This document shows positions 16,878 to 26,038 of a stretch of 64,000 nucleotides of DNA, piece after piece; within the stretch, counting starts at the first letter, position 1; every line of letters starts with the position of its first letter. Position numbers and translations under genes: made by a program. The notes beneath the pieces were generated by a model, which was not told the DNA's origin, did no database searches, and saw only the letters and a list, made by a program, of their open reading frames with translations. Source of the DNA: JAIVGV01 sp032229975 (GTDB taxonomy: Bacteria > Acidobacteriota > Blastocatellia > Pyrinomonadales > Pyrinomonadaceae); NCBI GenBank assembly GCA_032229975.1, contig JAVXVG010000021.1, positions 100,421-164,420 of the forward strand, in the 5' to 3' direction.

Positions 16878-17270
16878 ATGAGAAAGCTAGTCCTCTCCGC
16901 TTTTGCGCTCACGCTCTTCACCTGCGTCGCACACGCGCAGAATACCAACTCTTCGACCGCGACCAAACAAGCGAACACGAACGCGCGCCCTGCACGCAAG
17001 CACACTCCCGTCTTCCGCGCCAACAAAGATCAGATCAAGCAGGCGCAAACCATGCTCAAGCAGCGCACGTTCTACACGGGCGACGCCACGGGCCGTCTCG
17101 ACGATGCGACGCGCGAAGGCTTGAAGAAGTACCAGCAAGCCGAGGGCTTGAAAGTGACCGGCACGCTCAACGCCTCGACCCTTGAGAAGATGCACATTCA
17201 GTTGACCGACAAGCAGAAGGAGACTTGGAAGCAGATACAGGCTGCGCAAACGAGCGCGAAGCCGAAGTAA
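16878..17270 (+). CDS. Exported peptidoglycan-binding domain protein
   Basis: 130 residues. Signal peptide MRKLVLSAFALTLFTCVAHA, then a Thr/Asn/Lys-rich linker (res 21-48), then one PG_binding_1 domain (about 50-105: IKQAQTMLKQRTFYTGDATGR, then the DDATREGLKKYQQAEGL helix), ending in a Lys/Gln-rich tail. The domain binds peptidoglycan and is usually attached to a hydrolase; here it stands alone. GAAGGAG sits 8 bp before the start codon. It is divergent from the lytic transglycosylase gene. Confidence 0.9.
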   Translation: MRKLVLSAFALTLFTCVAHAQNTNSSTATKQANTNARPARKHTPVFRANKDQIKQAQTMLKQRTFYTGDATGRLDDATREGLKKYQQAEGLKVTGTLNASTLEKMHIQLTDKQKETWKQIQAAQTSAKPK

Positions 17271-17290
17271 GCTCGAAGCAGAGTCAGTCA

Positions 17291-17340
17291 GAAAACAATG
17301 CGGGGCGGATCGTATCAACGATCCGCCCCGCATTGTTTTC
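17291..17340. terminator. Bidirectional terminator, perfect 23-bp hairpin
   Basis: 17291-17313 and 17318-17340 are perfect 23-nt complements around ATCA; the stem begins and ends with GAAAAC/GTTTTC, giving a T-tract in both directions. It separates convergent genes. Confidence 0.9.
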
Positions 17341-17377
17341 CACAACGCGACAAAGTTTCGTCGCTGCTTGATCGAAC

Positions 17378-20251
17378 TCAACCTGCGCCCTGCGTCAACA
17401 ACTTCTCCACAACGCCATAACTCGCCGCGAGCGCATCCGCAAGTTTGTCGGGTTGTGAGCCGCCGCCCTCCGCCATGTCGGGCTTGCCGCCGCCGCGCCC
17501 GCCGACCATCGGCGCGAGTTCGCGTATCACCTGACCGGCAGGCACGCGCCCCTGCAAATCTTTCGACGTGCGGACGATGATCGAAACTTTACCTTCATCG
17601 CGACGACCGAGCACGACGACGCCGGACTTCACGCGCGCGAGCAAAGTGTCCGACAACTGCCGCAAGCCATTCGCGTCCAGCTCGCTCGCCTCGCGAGCGA
17701 GCACTTGCACGCCCGCGACTTCTCGCGCGTCGTTTCCATTCGTGCCCGAAGGGCCACCCGCCCCGCTCGCGAGTCTTTGTTTCAACTGTTCAGCCTCACG
17801 ACGCGCGCGCTTGAGTTCGTCTTGCAGACGCTCGACCGTCGCTGGCAGATCGCCGCGCGTCGCGCGCAAGTTCGACGCGAGTTGATCGACAACAGCCTCA
17901 GTCTCGCGGAAGCGCGTCAACGCATCCCACCCCGTGACGGCGCGTATGCGTCGCGTGCCTGAAGCGATTGACTCGTCGCTCGTGATCTTGAACAAGCCGA
18001 TGTCGCCCGTCGAGCGCACGTGCGTGCCGCCGCACAACTCTTTCGAGAAGATTCCTTCCGCTCCCGGAACAGAAAGCACGCGCACCTTCTCCGCGTACTT
18101 CTCGCCGAAGAGGGCCATCGCTCCCGACTGCATCGCCTCTTCCAACGCGAGTTCCTCCGTCGCCACCTGTTCGTTACGCAGGATATGATAGTTCACCAGC
18201 CGCTCGACCTCGGCGATCTCATCGCGCGTCAGAGGCTGGTAATGCGTGAAGTCGAACCGCAGATAGTTCGGCGCGACGACCGAGCCCGCCTGCTTGACGT
18301 GCGTTCCCAACACCTCACGCAACGCGGCGTGCATCAAGTGCGTCGCCGTATGATTGCGCCGCGTCGCATCGCGCTTCTCGACATCAACGCGCGCAGAGAC
18401 CGTATCGCCGACTTTCAAACTTCCTTTTTCGACTTTGACCTTGTGAACGATCAACCCCTGCGCGGGCGAATAAGTGTCCTCGACGACCGCGTATGCGCCT
18501 TCGCCGATAAAAACGCCCACGTCTCCGACCTGCCCGCCGCTCTCTGCATAGAACGGCGTGTGATTCAAGACGACTTCGCCCTCGTCGCCTTCATTCAACG
18601 ATTTAACTTCGTCATCGCCTTTGATCAAAGAGACGATCTGCGAGTTCTCAACCGTCGTCGTCTCATAGCCCTTGAATTGAGACTTCGTATCATGGCGACG
18701 CGACAGAGCTACATAGACAGGTTTCGCAGTGGCTTTGCTCTCTGCCCTTTGATTTGTGCCTGCCTGTTGAAGCTCAGTCAACGCAACATCAAATGCTTCA
18801 TTGAAATCATTTTCGTCTATTTCAAGTCCACGTTCTTCGAGAGATATTCGAATCAAATCTCTCGGCGTTCCAAATGTGTCGTAGAGCCTTGCTAGGTCTT
18901 TAGCTATTGTCGAAAAGAATACCTTGTCAGTAATAGCCCCCTTTTCTTTTGCCATTCGTAAGAGACTTGGGAAATCTAGTGATTCACTTCTCACGATGTC
19001 TTCGAAGGCTCCAAGATTCCCCATACATAGCAGACTAGCTAAAGGGCGTTTCGTATTGTCTGACTCAAACAGGTCAGCCAATTTTCTTAACCCAACCGTC
19101 ATCGTTGCGCCGAAGCGTTCCTCCTCGAAGCGCACCATCTTCTCGATGAAGCCGCGTTGGGCTTCGAGTTCGGGGTAAGCCTCGTTCATCTGGTCGCAGA
19201 CGAAGTTTGTGACCTCGTTGAAGAACAGGCCGTCGAAGCCGAGCGTGTGTCGCCCGTGGTAGATGGCGCGGCGCATGATCTTTCTCAGAACATAGTTGCG
19301 CCCTTCGTTGCCGGGTAGTATCCCGTCGGCGATGGAAAAGGCTGTCGAGCGCGCGTGGTCGGCGATGACGCGCATGGCGAAGCCTTCCTGCGTGTCGGCG
19401 TCGTAGTCGCGTCCGGCGAGTCGCGCAGTGAAGAGGACGATGTCTTTGAGGAGATCGGTTTCGTAGTTCGTCTTCACGCCTTGCAGGACGACGGTGAGGC
19501 GTTCGAGTCCCGCGCCCGTGTCAACCGAAGGCGCGGGCAGCGGTTCGAGCTTGTACTTACCCTTCTCGGTCTCGACGCGGTTGTACTGCATGAAGACGAG
19601 ATTCCAAATCTCCATCGTCGTGTCGCCGGGGCCATTGACGAGATCGGCGCGATTAAAATTCGGGTCTTCGGGATGCTCGCCGAGGTAGTAGTTGATCTCG
19701 GAATTGGGTCCGCAGGGGCCGGTCTCGGCCATCTGCCAGAAGTTGTCTTTGCGTCCGAAGCGCAGGATGCGCTCAGGCTTTGCGCCGACTTCGATCCATA
19801 GCTTCTCAGCCTCTTCGTCCGCCGGAACTTCGTCGTCGCCGCCGAAGACTGTGAACCAGAGTCGTATAGGATCAAGCCCTAACTTTCCCTCTTCACGTTT
19901 GCCCGTGAGGAAGTCCCACGCGAACTGGATCGCCTCGCGCTTGAAGTAGTCGCCGAAGGAGAAGTTGCCGAGCATCTCGAAGAAGGTCTGGTGGCGCGCG
20001 GTCTTGCCCACCTCGTCCAAGTCGTTGTGCTTGCCGCCCGCACGGATGCACTTCTGCGACGAGCAGGCGCGCACGTAGTCGCGCTTCTCCAATCCGAGAA
20101 AGACATCTTTAAACTGATTCATTCCCGCGTTGGTGAACAGAAGCGTCGGATCGTTGGCGGGCAAGAGCGGGCTCGAACGGACGCGCGTGTGCCCGCGCTG
20201 CTCGAAGTAGCGGAGGAAAGTTTCGCGGATTTCGTTGCCGGTCATTGTCAT
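17378..20251 (-). CDS. alaS: Alanyl-tRNA synthetase
   Basis: 957 residues against about 875 in most bacteria. It has the class II catalytic core (NEIRETFLRYFEQRGH, then PLLPANDPTLLFTNAGMNQFK), the editing domain zinc site (HTATHLMHAAL and CGGTHV), and the C-Ala domain (GGRGGGKPDMAEGGG). It charges tRNA-Ala and hydrolyses mis-charged Ser/Gly. The extra length is mostly at residues 395-460, before LARLYDTFGTPRDL, where other enzymes have a short link to KLYDTYGFP. That stretch and its flanks (18781-19080) are only about 42% G+C, against over 60% around it. Two start codons (20251 and 20245) lie two codons apart. Convergent with the peptidoglycan-binding gene. Confidence 0.96.
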   Translation of the reverse strand: MTMTGNEIRETFLRYFEQRGHTRVRSSPLLPANDPTLLFTNAGMNQFKDVFLGLEKRDYVRACSSQKCIRAGGKHNDLDEVGKTARHQTFFEMLGNFSFGDYFKREAIQFAWDFLTGKREEGKLGLDPIRLWFTVFGGDDEVPADEEAEKLWIEVGAKPERILRFGRKDNFWQMAETGPCGPNSEINYYLGEHPEDPNFNRADLVNGPGDTTMEIWNLVFMQYNRVETEKGKYKLEPLPAPSVDTGAGLERLTVVLQGVKTNYETDLLKDIVLFTARLAGRDYDADTQEGFAMRVIADHARSTAFSIADGILPGNEGRNYVLRKIMRRAIYHGRHTLGFDGLFFNEVTNFVCDQMNEAYPELEAQRGFIEKMVRFEEERFGATMTVGLRKLADLFESDNTKRPLASLLCMGNLGAFEDIVRSESLDFPSLLRMAKEKGAITDKVFFSTIAKDLARLYDTFGTPRDLIRISLEERGLEIDENDFNEAFDVALTELQQAGTNQRAESKATAKPVYVALSRRHDTKSQFKGYETTTVENSQIVSLIKGDDEVKSLNEGDEGEVVLNHTPFYAESGGQVGDVGVFIGEGAYAVVEDTYSPAQGLIVHKVKVEKGSLKVGDTVSARVDVEKRDATRRNHTATHLMHAALREVLGTHVKQAGSVVAPNYLRFDFTHYQPLTRDEIAEVERLVNYHILRNEQVATEELALEEAMQSGAMALFGEKYAEKVRVLSVPGAEGIFSKELCGGTHVRSTGDIGLFKITSDESIASGTRRIRAVTGWDALTRFRETEAVVDQLASNLRATRGDLPATVERLQDELKRARREAEQLKQRLASGAGGPSGTNGNDAREVAGVQVLAREASELDANGLRQLSDTLLARVKSGVVVLGRRDEGKVSIIVRTSKDLQGRVPAGQVIRELAPMVGGRGGGKPDMAEGGGSQPDKLADALAASYGVVEKLLTQGAG

Positions 20252-20368
20252 AGTTGCACCACTCGGCGAGACCGGCGGTTTTCACGCGGCTCGCGATAAA
20301 AGAGAAGTCTAACACGCGCGTTGTTGCGGGATGAAACGCCGAGACTTGCGTGGTGGGTTGCGCTGCGG

Positions 20369-20983
20369 TCAGTCGGGGGCGGGCGCGTCCGACTCGTCTT
20401 CATCAAGCGGCGCGGAGGAGAGGGCGCGGACTTTGTTGATGATGAGATCGTAGGAGAAGCCGCGACGCAGGAGATGATCGAAGAGACTTTTCGTTTCCTG
20501 TCGCGTCTGCGGGCGACCGCGCAGGCGGACGCGCTTCGAGATCGCTTCGTCGATCAGAGTGTCTTCGGGTGTCTCCTCGAAAACTTTTTCGAGCGTCTCG
20601 GCGGCGAGGTCTTTGTCGATCTTCTTCGTCTTGAGATCGCGCGCGAGACGCTGGCGACCGACGGGCTTCTGGCGCACGCGCGCCTGCGCGAACGAGAGCG
20701 CGAACTGCTCGTCGTCGAGATAGCCATACTCGCTCAGTTTCTTGATCGCGTAGTCGATTGCCTCTCCGGTCGCGGACTCTTTCTCGGCGAGTCGCTCGCG
20801 CAGCTCGGCGATGGAGCGCGGCTTGGCGGCGAGGAGTTTGACGGCGCGTTGCAGCGTGCGCGCTCTCGACTTCTCCGGATCGATGGCGCGACGCGGTTTC
20901 GCTTCTTCGGGCTCGCGCAGTTGGCGGTCGTTGGGGCCTGTGCGGGGCTTGAACTTCGGTCGCTGTTTTCGTTTGCCGAACAT
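20369..20983 (-). CDS. recX: Regulatory protein RecX
   Basis: About 204 residues. The RecX three-helix repeats begin near residue 55 (ARTLQRAVKLLAAKPRSIAELRERL) and include YGYLDDEQFALSFAQARVR and GRQRLARDLKTKKID. RecX binds RecA filaments and limits recombination. The N-terminal 50 residues are a basic, disordered extension. I use the ATG at 20983 (MFGKRKQRP); upstream codons look like a spurious hydrophobic leader. recA is not in the window. It ends 117 bp before alaS and probably precedes it in one transcript, an arrangement (recX-alaS) known from other bacteria. Confidence 0.9.
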   Translation of the reverse strand: MFGKRKQRPKFKPRTGPNDRQLREPEEAKPRRAIDPEKSRARTLQRAVKLLAAKPRSIAELRERLAEKESATGEAIDYAIKKLSEYGYLDDEQFALSFAQARVRQKPVGRQRLARDLKTKKIDKDLAAETLEKVFEETPEDTLIDEAISKRVRLRGRPQTRQETKSLFDHLLRRGFSYDLIINKVRALSSAPLDEDESDAPAPD

Positions 20984-21086
20984 TGAGTTTCCGTTTACTT
21001 GTTTCGCGTTTAAGATTAACGCGAGGCAGACGAAAATCAAAAATCGCAAAATGAACTTTCAGAGATCACAAGACGAAAATTCTTAA

Positions 21087-22019
21087 ATGGACGGCGTCAT
21101 CATCATCGACAAGCCCGAGGGCTGGACTTCGCACGACGTTGTCGCGCGCGCGCGCCGCATCTTGCGTGAGCGGAGGATCGGTCACACGGGCACGCTCGAT
21201 CCGTTTGCAACGGGTGTGCTCGTCCTTCTCGTCGGTCGCGCAACAAGGCTCGCGCAGTTTTTATCCGGCGCAGAGAAGGAGTATGAGGCGCGTGTGCGAC
21301 TCGGCTATGCGACGGAGACAGGTGATCGCGAAGGCGCGCGGCGCGGCGAGGTAGCGGCGTGTGCTGATTGGAGCGCAAGTGAGATTGAAGAGGCGTTGAG
21401 ACCTTTGCGCGGTGAGATCGGACAGGCGCCGCCGATGTATTCGGCGAAGAAAGTTAAGGGCCAGAAGCTGTACGAGCTGGCCCGTCGCGGCGTCCGAGTA
21501 GAGCGCGAGGCTGTGCGCGTGAGGATCGGTGAGTTAGAAGTCATCGGAAAGGATGACGCGTTGCTGCATCGCAAAGACGACGGGACGTGCGAGCTGTCGA
21601 TCCGCGTCGTCTGCTCGGCGGGGACTTACGTGCGCGTGCTGGCGGAATCTATTGGCGAAGGTTTGGGCGTGGGCGCGCACCTCTCGGAGTTGCGGCGCAC
21701 GCGCGCGGGCGCATTCTTGCTCAAGCAGAGTGTGAGTCTGGATCGGTTGAATGAGTTGTTTGAAGGCGGCGCGTTGGCGGAAGTTTTGATCGACATGAAT
21801 GCTGCGCTCTCGGAGCTACAGGCGATGCATCTCACGGCTGACGAGGCGCGCAGGGTGCGGCACGGCGCGGCTGTCGTCGCACGGCGCGATGCTTCGTCGC
21901 GGTGGCCGGATGGCGCGCACGTGAGGATGTGCGACGGGTCGGGCCAGCTGCTCGCGGTCGGCATCTATGAACGCGAGCGCGGAGTCTTGCAGCCGCGCGT
22001 GACGCTCGTCGAAGGATGA
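21087..22019 (+). CDS. truB: tRNA pseudouridine-55 synthase
   Basis: 310 residues. TruB makes pseudouridine 55 in the T-loop of tRNAs. Conserved motifs: IDKPEGWTSHDVV (res 6-18), GHTGTLDPFATGVL with the catalytic Asp near residue 40, YEARVRLGYATETGD, MYSAKKVKGQKLYELAR, and CSAGTYVR. A C-terminal PUA-like domain follows. It starts 104 bp from recX on the opposite strand, so the two are divergent. Usually truB sits near rbfA/infB; here it does not. Confidence 0.95.
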   Translation: MDGVIIIDKPEGWTSHDVVARARRILRERRIGHTGTLDPFATGVLVLLVGRATRLAQFLSGAEKEYEARVRLGYATETGDREGARRGEVAACADWSASEIEEALRPLRGEIGQAPPMYSAKKVKGQKLYELARRGVRVEREAVRVRIGELEVIGKDDALLHRKDDGTCELSIRVVCSAGTYVRVLAESIGEGLGVGAHLSELRRTRAGAFLLKQSVSLDRLNELFEGGALAEVLIDMNAALSELQAMHLTADEARRVRHGAAVVARRDASSRWPDGAHVRMCDGSGQLLAVGIYERERGVLQPRVTLVEG

Positions 22020-22067
22020 CGCGTGCTGAAGAAATAAAGCGTTGATTTTCGTCCGTCGTTCGTGTGT

Positions 22068-22402
22068 TATAATCGGTCTCAAAGCAGGGGAGCGGGCGTT
22101 GCTTCCAGCAGTCACACCGCGAGCCGTCGCTTTCGAGGTTTGAAAGTTCCGAGACACGTTCGGGAGTCGAACGAAGACTCGACGGCATCAGTCAGACGCT
22201 ACTATGGAGCGCGCAACGCGCCCTGACCGACGCCATCGAGACTATCACCGAACGACGAGAAGCGGCGATCTGTTCACGTCGGTCGCTTGGAAGACGGACG
22301 CGAGCCGACCGGCCCGACGACCACACAACAAACAAGACAGGGCGTGAACTTTCCCCACGCCGTCCAACGCGCGCGCAAGGCTCGACGAGAGGTTTAAGAG
22401 CG
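22068..22402 (+). promoter_or_regulatory. Extended -10 promoter and long leader of prkA
   Basis: TGTTATAAT at 22065-22073 is an extended -10 box (TG plus TATAAT); the -35 is not at normal spacing. It would give a leader of about 320 nt before the prkA ATG. The leader can fold: GAGTCGAACGAAGACTC, GCGC-GCAAC-GCGC, and CGGTCGC paired with GCGAGCCG around 22285-22315. No long frame or known riboswitch motif is visible. The rest of the gap (22020-22064) shows nothing. Confidence 0.5.
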
Positions 22403-24343
22403 ATGCACGAAGAACAGGATGGCAACAAGCGTTTCGACATCAGCGAGCGTTTAGAAAACCTGCGCCATGAGCGCGAGGCTCTGCGCTGGGAAGGCAGTTT
22501 CCGCGACTACTTCGAGCTGGTCACACAAAACCCGCGCCTCGCCGAACTCTCACACGCGCGCGTCAACGACATGATCCACGCCGCCGGCGTCGATAAGTTG
22601 AACGAAGGCACGCGCGACGAAACGCCACACTACAACTTCTTCGCTGCGGAGTTGTTCGGCATTGAGGAGCCGCTCGCGCGCATCGTCGAATACTTCAAGA
22701 GTGCAGCGCAGCGTCTGGAAGTGCGCAAGCGCATACTGCTTTTGATGGGGCCTGTTGGCGGTGGCAAGTCAACCATCGTGACGATGCTCAAGCGCGGGCT
22801 TGAAGAGTACACACGCGCGGACGCGGGCGCGGTCTATGCGATCAAAGACTGCCCGATGCACGAAGAGCCCTTGCATCTCATCCCGCAGGAGCTACGCGCC
22901 GAGATCGAAAAACATTACGGCATCTACATCGAAGGCGACCTCTGCCCGCAGTGTCGCTACGCGCTCGAACACACTTATCACGGGCGACACGAAGACGTGC
23001 GAGTCCAACGGATGCTCTTCTCCGAGAAGGAGCGCGTCGGCATCGGAACCTTCACGCCTAGCGATCCGAAATCACAAGACATTACTGAACTAACAGGTTC
23101 AATCGATCTCTCGACCATCGGCGAGGTCGGCGTCGAGAGCGATCCGCGTGCATATCGTTTCGACGGCGAGTTGAACATTGCCAACCGGGGCATCATGGAG
23201 TTCGTCGAGATGTTGAAGGTTGACGAGAAGTTTTTGTACTCGCTCCTCACGCTCTCGCAGGAGCAGAACATCAAGACGGGCCGCTTCGCGATGATCTATG
23301 CCGACGAAGTGATCCTCTCGCACACGAACGAGAACGAGTACATCTCGTTTGCGGGCAACCGCAAGAGCGAGGCTCTACAGGATCGACTCATCCTCGTGCG
23401 CGTGCCCTACAATTTGCGCGTCTCGCAGGAGGAGCGAATCTACGACAAGCTCTTGAAGCAGTCGGAGGCCCTCAGAAACGTTCACATCGCGCCGAACACT
23501 CTGCGAGTCGCCGCGATGTTCGCCGTGTTGACACGTTTGGAAGACCCGAAGCGCGCCAACGTCGATCTCGTCAAGAAGATGAAGCTCTACGACGGCGAGG
23601 ACGTGGAAGGCTACAAGTCGAAGGACGTGCGCGAGCTAAAAGAAGAGACCGTGCGCGAGGGCATGGACGGCATCAGCCCTCGCTACATCATCAATCGTCT
23701 CTCGTCCGCGCTCGTGCGCGACGGCGTGACGTGCATCAACCCGATTGACGCGCTACGCACGATCAAGAGCGGCTTCGAGCAGCACACAGGCATCAACGCC
23801 GAGCAGCGCGAGCGTTATCTGAATCTCATCTCGTCGGCGCGCAAGGAGTACGACGAGTTGGCGAAGATCGAGGTGCAGCGTGCCTTCGTCTATTCGTTCG
23901 AGGAGATGGCCCGCACGATCTGCAACAACTATCTGGACAACGTCGAGGCTTACTGCAACAAGGAGCGGATGAAAGACCCCATCACCGAAGAGGAGGTGGA
24001 GCCCGACGAGCAGTTGATGCGATCCATCGAGGAGCAGATCGGAGTCAGTGAGAATGCGAAGAACACTTTCCGGCAGGAGATACTGATCCGCATCTCGTCC
24101 TACGCGCGCAAAGGTAAGCAGTTCGAGTACAACTCGCACGAGCGTCTGAAGGAAGCCATCGAAAAGAAAATCTTCGCGGACTTGAAAGACGTGGTGAAGA
24201 TCACGACCTCGTCGAAGACGCCCGATCCCGATCAAACGCGCCGCATCAACGATGTCGTGGATCGACTCGTGCGCGATCACGGCTACTGCCCCGTCTGCGC
24301 TAACGAACTTTTAACTTACGTCGGCACCCTGCTCTCTCGCTGA
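22403..24343 (+). CDS. prkA: PrkA-family serine protein kinase / AAA+ ATPase
   Basis: 646 residues, the normal size. The N-terminal AAA+ PrkA domain has RILLLMGPVGGGKST (Walker A 116-124), the LCPQCRYAL cysteine pair, and TFTPSDPKSQDI; the C-terminal PrkA kinase-like domain follows from about residue 400. PrkA (YeaG in E. coli) acts with YeaH/YhbH and SpoVR/YcgB in nutrient stress and sporulation-linked responses; the kinase activity was shown for B. subtilis PrkA, and a Lon-like role has also been proposed. Both partner genes lie downstream in this window (26039, 32067), separated by other genes. It has a long leader. Confidence 0.95.
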   Translation: MHEEQDGNKRFDISERLENLRHEREALRWEGSFRDYFELVTQNPRLAELSHARVNDMIHAAGVDKLNEGTRDETPHYNFFAAELFGIEEPLARIVEYFKSAAQRLEVRKRILLLMGPVGGGKSTIVTMLKRGLEEYTRADAGAVYAIKDCPMHEEPLHLIPQELRAEIEKHYGIYIEGDLCPQCRYALEHTYHGRHEDVRVQRMLFSEKERVGIGTFTPSDPKSQDITELTGSIDLSTIGEVGVESDPRAYRFDGELNIANRGIMEFVEMLKVDEKFLYSLLTLSQEQNIKTGRFAMIYADEVILSHTNENEYISFAGNRKSEALQDRLILVRVPYNLRVSQEERIYDKLLKQSEALRNVHIAPNTLRVAAMFAVLTRLEDPKRANVDLVKKMKLYDGEDVEGYKSKDVRELKEETVREGMDGISPRYIINRLSSALVRDGVTCINPIDALRTIKSGFEQHTGINAEQRERYLNLISSARKEYDELAKIEVQRAFVYSFEEMARTICNNYLDNVEAYCNKERMKDPITEEEVEPDEQLMRSIEEQIGVSENAKNTFRQEILIRISSYARKGKQFEYNSHERLKEAIEKKIFADLKDVVKITTSSKTPDPDQTRRINDVVDRLVRDHGYCPVCANELLTYVGTLLSR

Positions 24344-24383
24344 CGGCAGGCGATGCGCCGCTTTAGAGATAAGCGATAGTGAG

Positions 24384-24418
24384 GACGCCCGCCCTTTTAG
24401 TGATAAGGTGCGGGCGTC
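24384..24418 (+). terminator. Hairpin after prkA
   Basis: GACGCCCGC (24384-24392) pairs with GCGGGCGTC (24410-24418), with an inner CCTT/AAGG pair. It lacks a clean T-tract, so termination may be partial and allow read-through to the next genes. Confidence 0.5.
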
Positions 24419-24460
24419 TGACCTTAAGACATAAGAGACATAAGAAAGGAGTCCGAAGCG

Positions 24461-24958
24461 ATGGGCGACGAGGACAGTGATTTAGAAAAATGGCGTAAAG
24501 AGAACGCAATACCCAGTGAGGAGATGCAGCGCTTGCATTCGCCAGAACTTCGTATGCTTGATCTCGTTGAGAGGCTGACGACGCGCGTAGAGACGAATGA
24601 AGAACATACCAAACACAGGGCGGAAGAGACTCTGCGAAACATTGAGTTCATCATTCAGCAGCAAGCGCAATTCACCGCCGACATGCAACGGATGCGCGAG
24701 GCGCAGGAGAGCGCCGAGAAAAGGTGGGAGCGCTCCGAGCAGAGGTGGGAACGGACGGAGGAGAGTATCCGCGCGCTGCTCACCATAGCCGAAATCCACG
24801 ACGCGGAGATAAAGGCGTTGGCGGAGACGCAAGCTGAGGCGCAGTCGCGGACTGACAGGCAGATGTCGGAGACCGATGTACGTTTGAACGCGCTGGTCAA
24901 CGTCATCGAACGAGTGATCGGCGAGCGACGCAACGGCGGCGGTGGGAATGCAGGCTAG
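24461..24958 (+). CDS. Coiled-coil protein of unknown function
   Basis: 165 residues, nearly all predicted helix with heptad spacing. A stretch of repeated units, AEKRWERSEQRWERTEES, lies in the middle (about res 85-105). No signal peptide, membrane helix or catalytic motif. An AAGGAG ribosome site precedes the start. Its 3' end overlaps, out of frame, the unlikely upstream extension of the hydrolase gene. It is similar in style to the 130-residue coiled-coil protein at 41584. It may be a member of a short coiled-coil family common in these genomes; function unknown. Confidence 0.75.
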   Translation: MGDEDSDLEKWRKENAIPSEEMQRLHSPELRMLDLVERLTTRVETNEEHTKHRAEETLRNIEFIIQQQAQFTADMQRMREAQESAEKRWERSEQRWERTEESIRALLTIAEIHDAEIKALAETQAEAQSRTDRQMSETDVRLNALVNVIERVIGERRNGGGGNAG

Positions 24959-25004
24959 ATCAAAGTTTTCTGACGCTGGAAAACTATCCCGGTTAATGCG
25001 AACG

Positions 25005-25973
25005 ATGAAGAAGCGTTACTGGATCGCGGGGACAGTGGGACTCTTCGGCGCGGCGCTCGCCGCGAGACTCTTGGCGCGACCGCGCGAGGTGGCCTTTGAA
25101 GAGGTGCGCGGACAACTGTCGCACGCAGATAGATCGCACTTCGTTGAAGTCGCGGGCGTGAGAGTGCATTACCTCGAAGCGGGAGACGCGGAAGGGCCTG
25201 CGGTGGTGCTTGTGCATGGGCTCGCCTCGTCGAATTTCGTGTGGAACGATTCGCTGTTGCCGCTCGCCGCGCAAGGGTTTCGCGTTGTCGCGCCCGATCT
25301 CGTCGGCTTCGGCTTCTCCGCCAAGCCGCGCGACGGTGAATACACCATCGAGGCGCAGGCGCGCTCGCTCATTGGTTTAATGGATGCGCTCGACATCGAG
25401 AGTGCGACGCTCGTCGGCAGTTCCTACGGTGGCGCGGTCGCGGCCATCTGCGCGCTCGACTATGCGGATCGGATCGGAAGTCTCGTGCTCGTCGGCGCGA
25501 TCTCGAACAACGAGATGAAGCGAAGCCCGATCTTGCGTGTCGGCGGCGTGCGCGGCTTGGGCGAGTTGCTCACGCCGCTCGTCATGGACGCGAGACACAG
25601 GCGCAAGCGTCGGCGTCTGCGTGAACAGACGGCGCGCGAAGGGCGCGACTACGACGATGCGCGCGTGCGCGCACACCTGCGACCTCTGAAAGCCGCAGAC
25701 ACGCAGAGGGCCATCTTGCGTACGCTGCGCGGTTGGGATGCCGCACGCGTCGAGCGTGAAGCCGACAGGATCACTCAGCCCGTGCTGCTCGTCTGGGGCG
25801 CGCAGGACGAGGATGTGCCGTTGCGCTACGGGCGTCGGCTGCACGAACTGATCCCCGATTCAAGCCTCTTCGTCTTTGAGAACTGCTCGCATCTTCCGCA
25901 GGAGGAGTACCCGCGCGAGTTCGTCCGCCTCGTCGCGGACTTTTGTCAGAATGGTCTGGAGTCTGAAGTCTAA
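25005..25973 (+). CDS. Membrane-anchored alpha/beta hydrolase
   Basis: About 322 residues. An N-terminal hydrophobic helix (WIAGTVGLFGAALAARLLA) is followed by an alpha/beta-hydrolase fold: oxyanion HGLASSNFVW, nucleophile Ser in VGSSYGGAV, acid Asp in WGAQDEDVP, and His in NCSHLPQEE. All three catalytic residues are present. The substrate cannot be told from sequence; the fold covers esterases, haloperoxidase-like and C-C hydrolases. ATGs at 24996 and 25005 are the plausible starts; upstream codons lack a ribosome site. The last residues (NGLESEV) and the stop fall in an inverted heptamer repeat. Confidence 0.87.
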   Translation: MKKRYWIAGTVGLFGAALAARLLARPREVAFEEVRGQLSHADRSHFVEVAGVRVHYLEAGDAEGPAVVLVHGLASSNFVWNDSLLPLAAQGFRVVAPDLVGFGFSAKPRDGEYTIEAQARSLIGLMDALDIESATLVGSSYGGAVAAICALDYADRIGSLVLVGAISNNEMKRSPILRVGGVRGLGELLTPLVMDARHRRKRRRLREQTAREGRDYDDARVRAHLRPLKAADTQRAILRTLRGWDAARVEREADRITQPVLLVWGAQDEDVPLRYGRRLHELIPDSSLFVFENCSHLPQEEYPREFVRLVADFCQNGLESEV

Positions 25974-26021
25974 AGTCTGGAGTCAAAAGACAATTCTTCC
26001 GACTCTTCCAGACTCCAGACT
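25955..26021. repeat. Inverted heptamer repeat, AGTCTRR class
   Basis: Left arm 25955-25984 is GTCTGGA-GTCTGAA-GTCTAAA-GTCTGGA-GTC. The core AGTCTGGAGTC (25974-25984) pairs perfectly with GACTCCAGACT (26011-26021). The core is identical to that of the repeat at 2924. The left arm codes for the end of the hydrolase and holds its stop. Confidence 0.85.
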
Positions 26022-26038
26022 TGATTCGAGGTGTTCCG

